DNA from: TMED8 sp038125725
Lineage (GTDB): Bacteria; Pseudomonadota; Alphaproteobacteria; Rhodospirillales; Casp-alpha2
Direction: 5' to 3'
NCBI GenBank assembly: GCA_038125725.1
Contig: JAYPEK010000005.1
Coordinates: 79,113-143,112, forward strand
Length of the DNA stretch: 64,000 bases
Part shown: positions 63,383 to 64,000 of the stretch, in pieces
How the letters are laid out: every line of letters begins with the position of its first letter
Position numbering within the stretch: the first letter of the stretch is position 1
Program-made: the position numbers and the translations under genes
Notes under the pieces: generated by a model
Told to the model about the DNA's origin: nothing
Databases searched by the model: none
The model's input: only the letters and a program-made list of their open reading frames with translations

Positions 63383-64000
63383 TCAGGTGCCGAATTCCTG
63401 CTCCACCAGTTCGGCCCAGTAGCTGGCCCCCCAGGCAATGGCCTGGTCGTTGAAGTCGTAGTTGGGGTTGTGCACGACACAGCCGCCGTCTTCGCCCTCG
63501 CCGTTGCCGACACGGATATAGCAGCCGGGATTGTCCTGCAGCATCCAGGCGAAATCCTCCGAGCCCATGGTCGGCGGCAGGTTGACGTTGACGTTCTCGG
63601 CGCCGGCGACCGCGATGGCGGCGTTGGCGGCCTTGGTGGTTTCATCGGGCGTATTGACCAACACCGGATAGCGGCGGTCGTACTCGATGGTATAGGTGAG
63701 CCCGTGCGCGGCGCAGATGCCCTTGACGATCTGCTCCATGCGGGCCTCGATCTGGTCCTGCACGTCGCGTTTCAGCGCCCGGCAGGTACCCTTGATCACC
63801 GCTGTTTCCGGGATCACGTTCATGGCGCGCCCGGCATGGAATTGCGTCACGCTGACGACGCCGGTGTCGATGGGGTTGAGCGTGCGCGAGACGATGCGCT
63901 GAAAAGCGGTGACGATCTCGGCGCCGGTGACGATCGGATCGACGCCCTGGTGCGGATGCGCGCCGTGCGAGCCCTTGCCGGAAATCTCGATGGTGAACAT
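63383..64000 (-). CDS. M20 family amidohydrolase/peptidase, 5' truncated by the window edge
   Basis: The open frame runs off the right end of the window, so the N-terminal metal-binding part is missing. The remaining 205 residues include the lid/dimerisation domain, GKGSHGAHPHQGVDPIVTGA, and the C-terminal ligand region TMGSEDFAWMLQDNPGCYIR and GGCVVHNPNYDFND. This is typical of hippurate-hydrolase-like amidohydrolases. Substrate unknown. Confidence 0.92.
   Translation of the reverse strand: MFTIEISGKGSHGAHPHQGVDPIVTGAEIVTAFQRIVSRTLNPIDTGVVSVTQFHAGRAMNVIPETAVIKGTCRALKRDVQDQIEARMEQIVKGICAAHGLTYTIEYDRRYPVLVNTPDETTKAANAAIAVAGAENVNVNLPPTMGSEDFAWMLQDNPGCYIRVGNGEGEDGGCVVHNPNYDFNDQAIAWGASYWAELVEQEFGT

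Overview
The window is a 64 kb, GC-rich (roughly two-thirds G+C by eye), gene-dense chromosomal segment from an alphaproteobacterium. Gene content points to a Rhodospirillales-like lineage, probably marine or salt-exposed: an ectABC compatible-solute operon, a purMN locus divergent from a DUF2066/CDP-alcohol phosphatidyltransferase/PerM/Hda run, several c-di-GMP and receiver proteins, and many SDR, CaiB/BaiF, enoyl-CoA hydratase and aldolase genes. I see no rRNA, tRNA, CRISPR array, transposase, integrase or phage gene. Genus and species cannot be read from the sequence.

Layout. 1-5.3 kb: 3' part of a TPR-sulfotransferase, then ectA-ectB-ectC plus a trailing unknown gene on the minus strand, then a 0.9 kb intergenic block of dispersed repeats. 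5.3-16.8 kb: a nucleoside transporter, receiver proteins, pterin dehydratase, nitroreductase, SDRs, acetoacetyl-CoA synthetase, a TauD-like dioxygenase, a metallo-beta-lactamase-fold hydrolase, two unusual receiver proteins (one membrane-anchored) and an enoyl-CoA hydratase. 16.8-26.7 kb: a 27-residue membrane peptide gene with its own terminator, rnd, ppx/gppA, an SDR, the hda-perM-pgsA-like-DUF2066 run, purMN and ndk. 26.8-36.3 kb: an MFS protein, an ABC-F ATPase, a PAS-GGDEF-EAL protein, a BtuF-like receptor, an MFS_1 transporter, a MazG-like protein, and a CitE-like lyase with a CoA transferase. 36.4-43.9 kb: aldo/keto reductase, an interrupted tartrate-dehydrogenase-like gene, an EAL protein, a cyclase-family hydrolase, holC-pepA and a lipid flippase-like protein. 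44.0-52.3 kb: an AmmeMemoRadiSam radical SAM enzyme, a DUF3050 haem-oxygenase-fold protein, an RND pump with adaptor and divergent ArsR regulator, and a Memo-AMMECR1 fusion. 52.3-64 kb: cysQ, Sua5, a DEDDh exonuclease, an MCP, an MFS/AraC divergent pair, an FAD oxidase-agmatinase-MlaF-like operon, an ArsC/Spx-like protein, yaaA and a truncated M20 peptidase.

Most genes are housekeeping or general metabolism in short, tightly overlapping operons (many ATGA or TTGA junctions). The most notable points are: the complete AmmeMemoRadiSam set (A and B fused) split around an RND locus and next to a DUF3050 gene; a purM whose only well-placed start is ATA; an amber codon that cuts off the C-terminus of a tartrate-dehydrogenase homologue; a receiver domain tethered to a membrane helix and an unknown C-terminal domain; a dispersed repeat family; and matched 10-mers flanking the ArsR/RND intergenic region.
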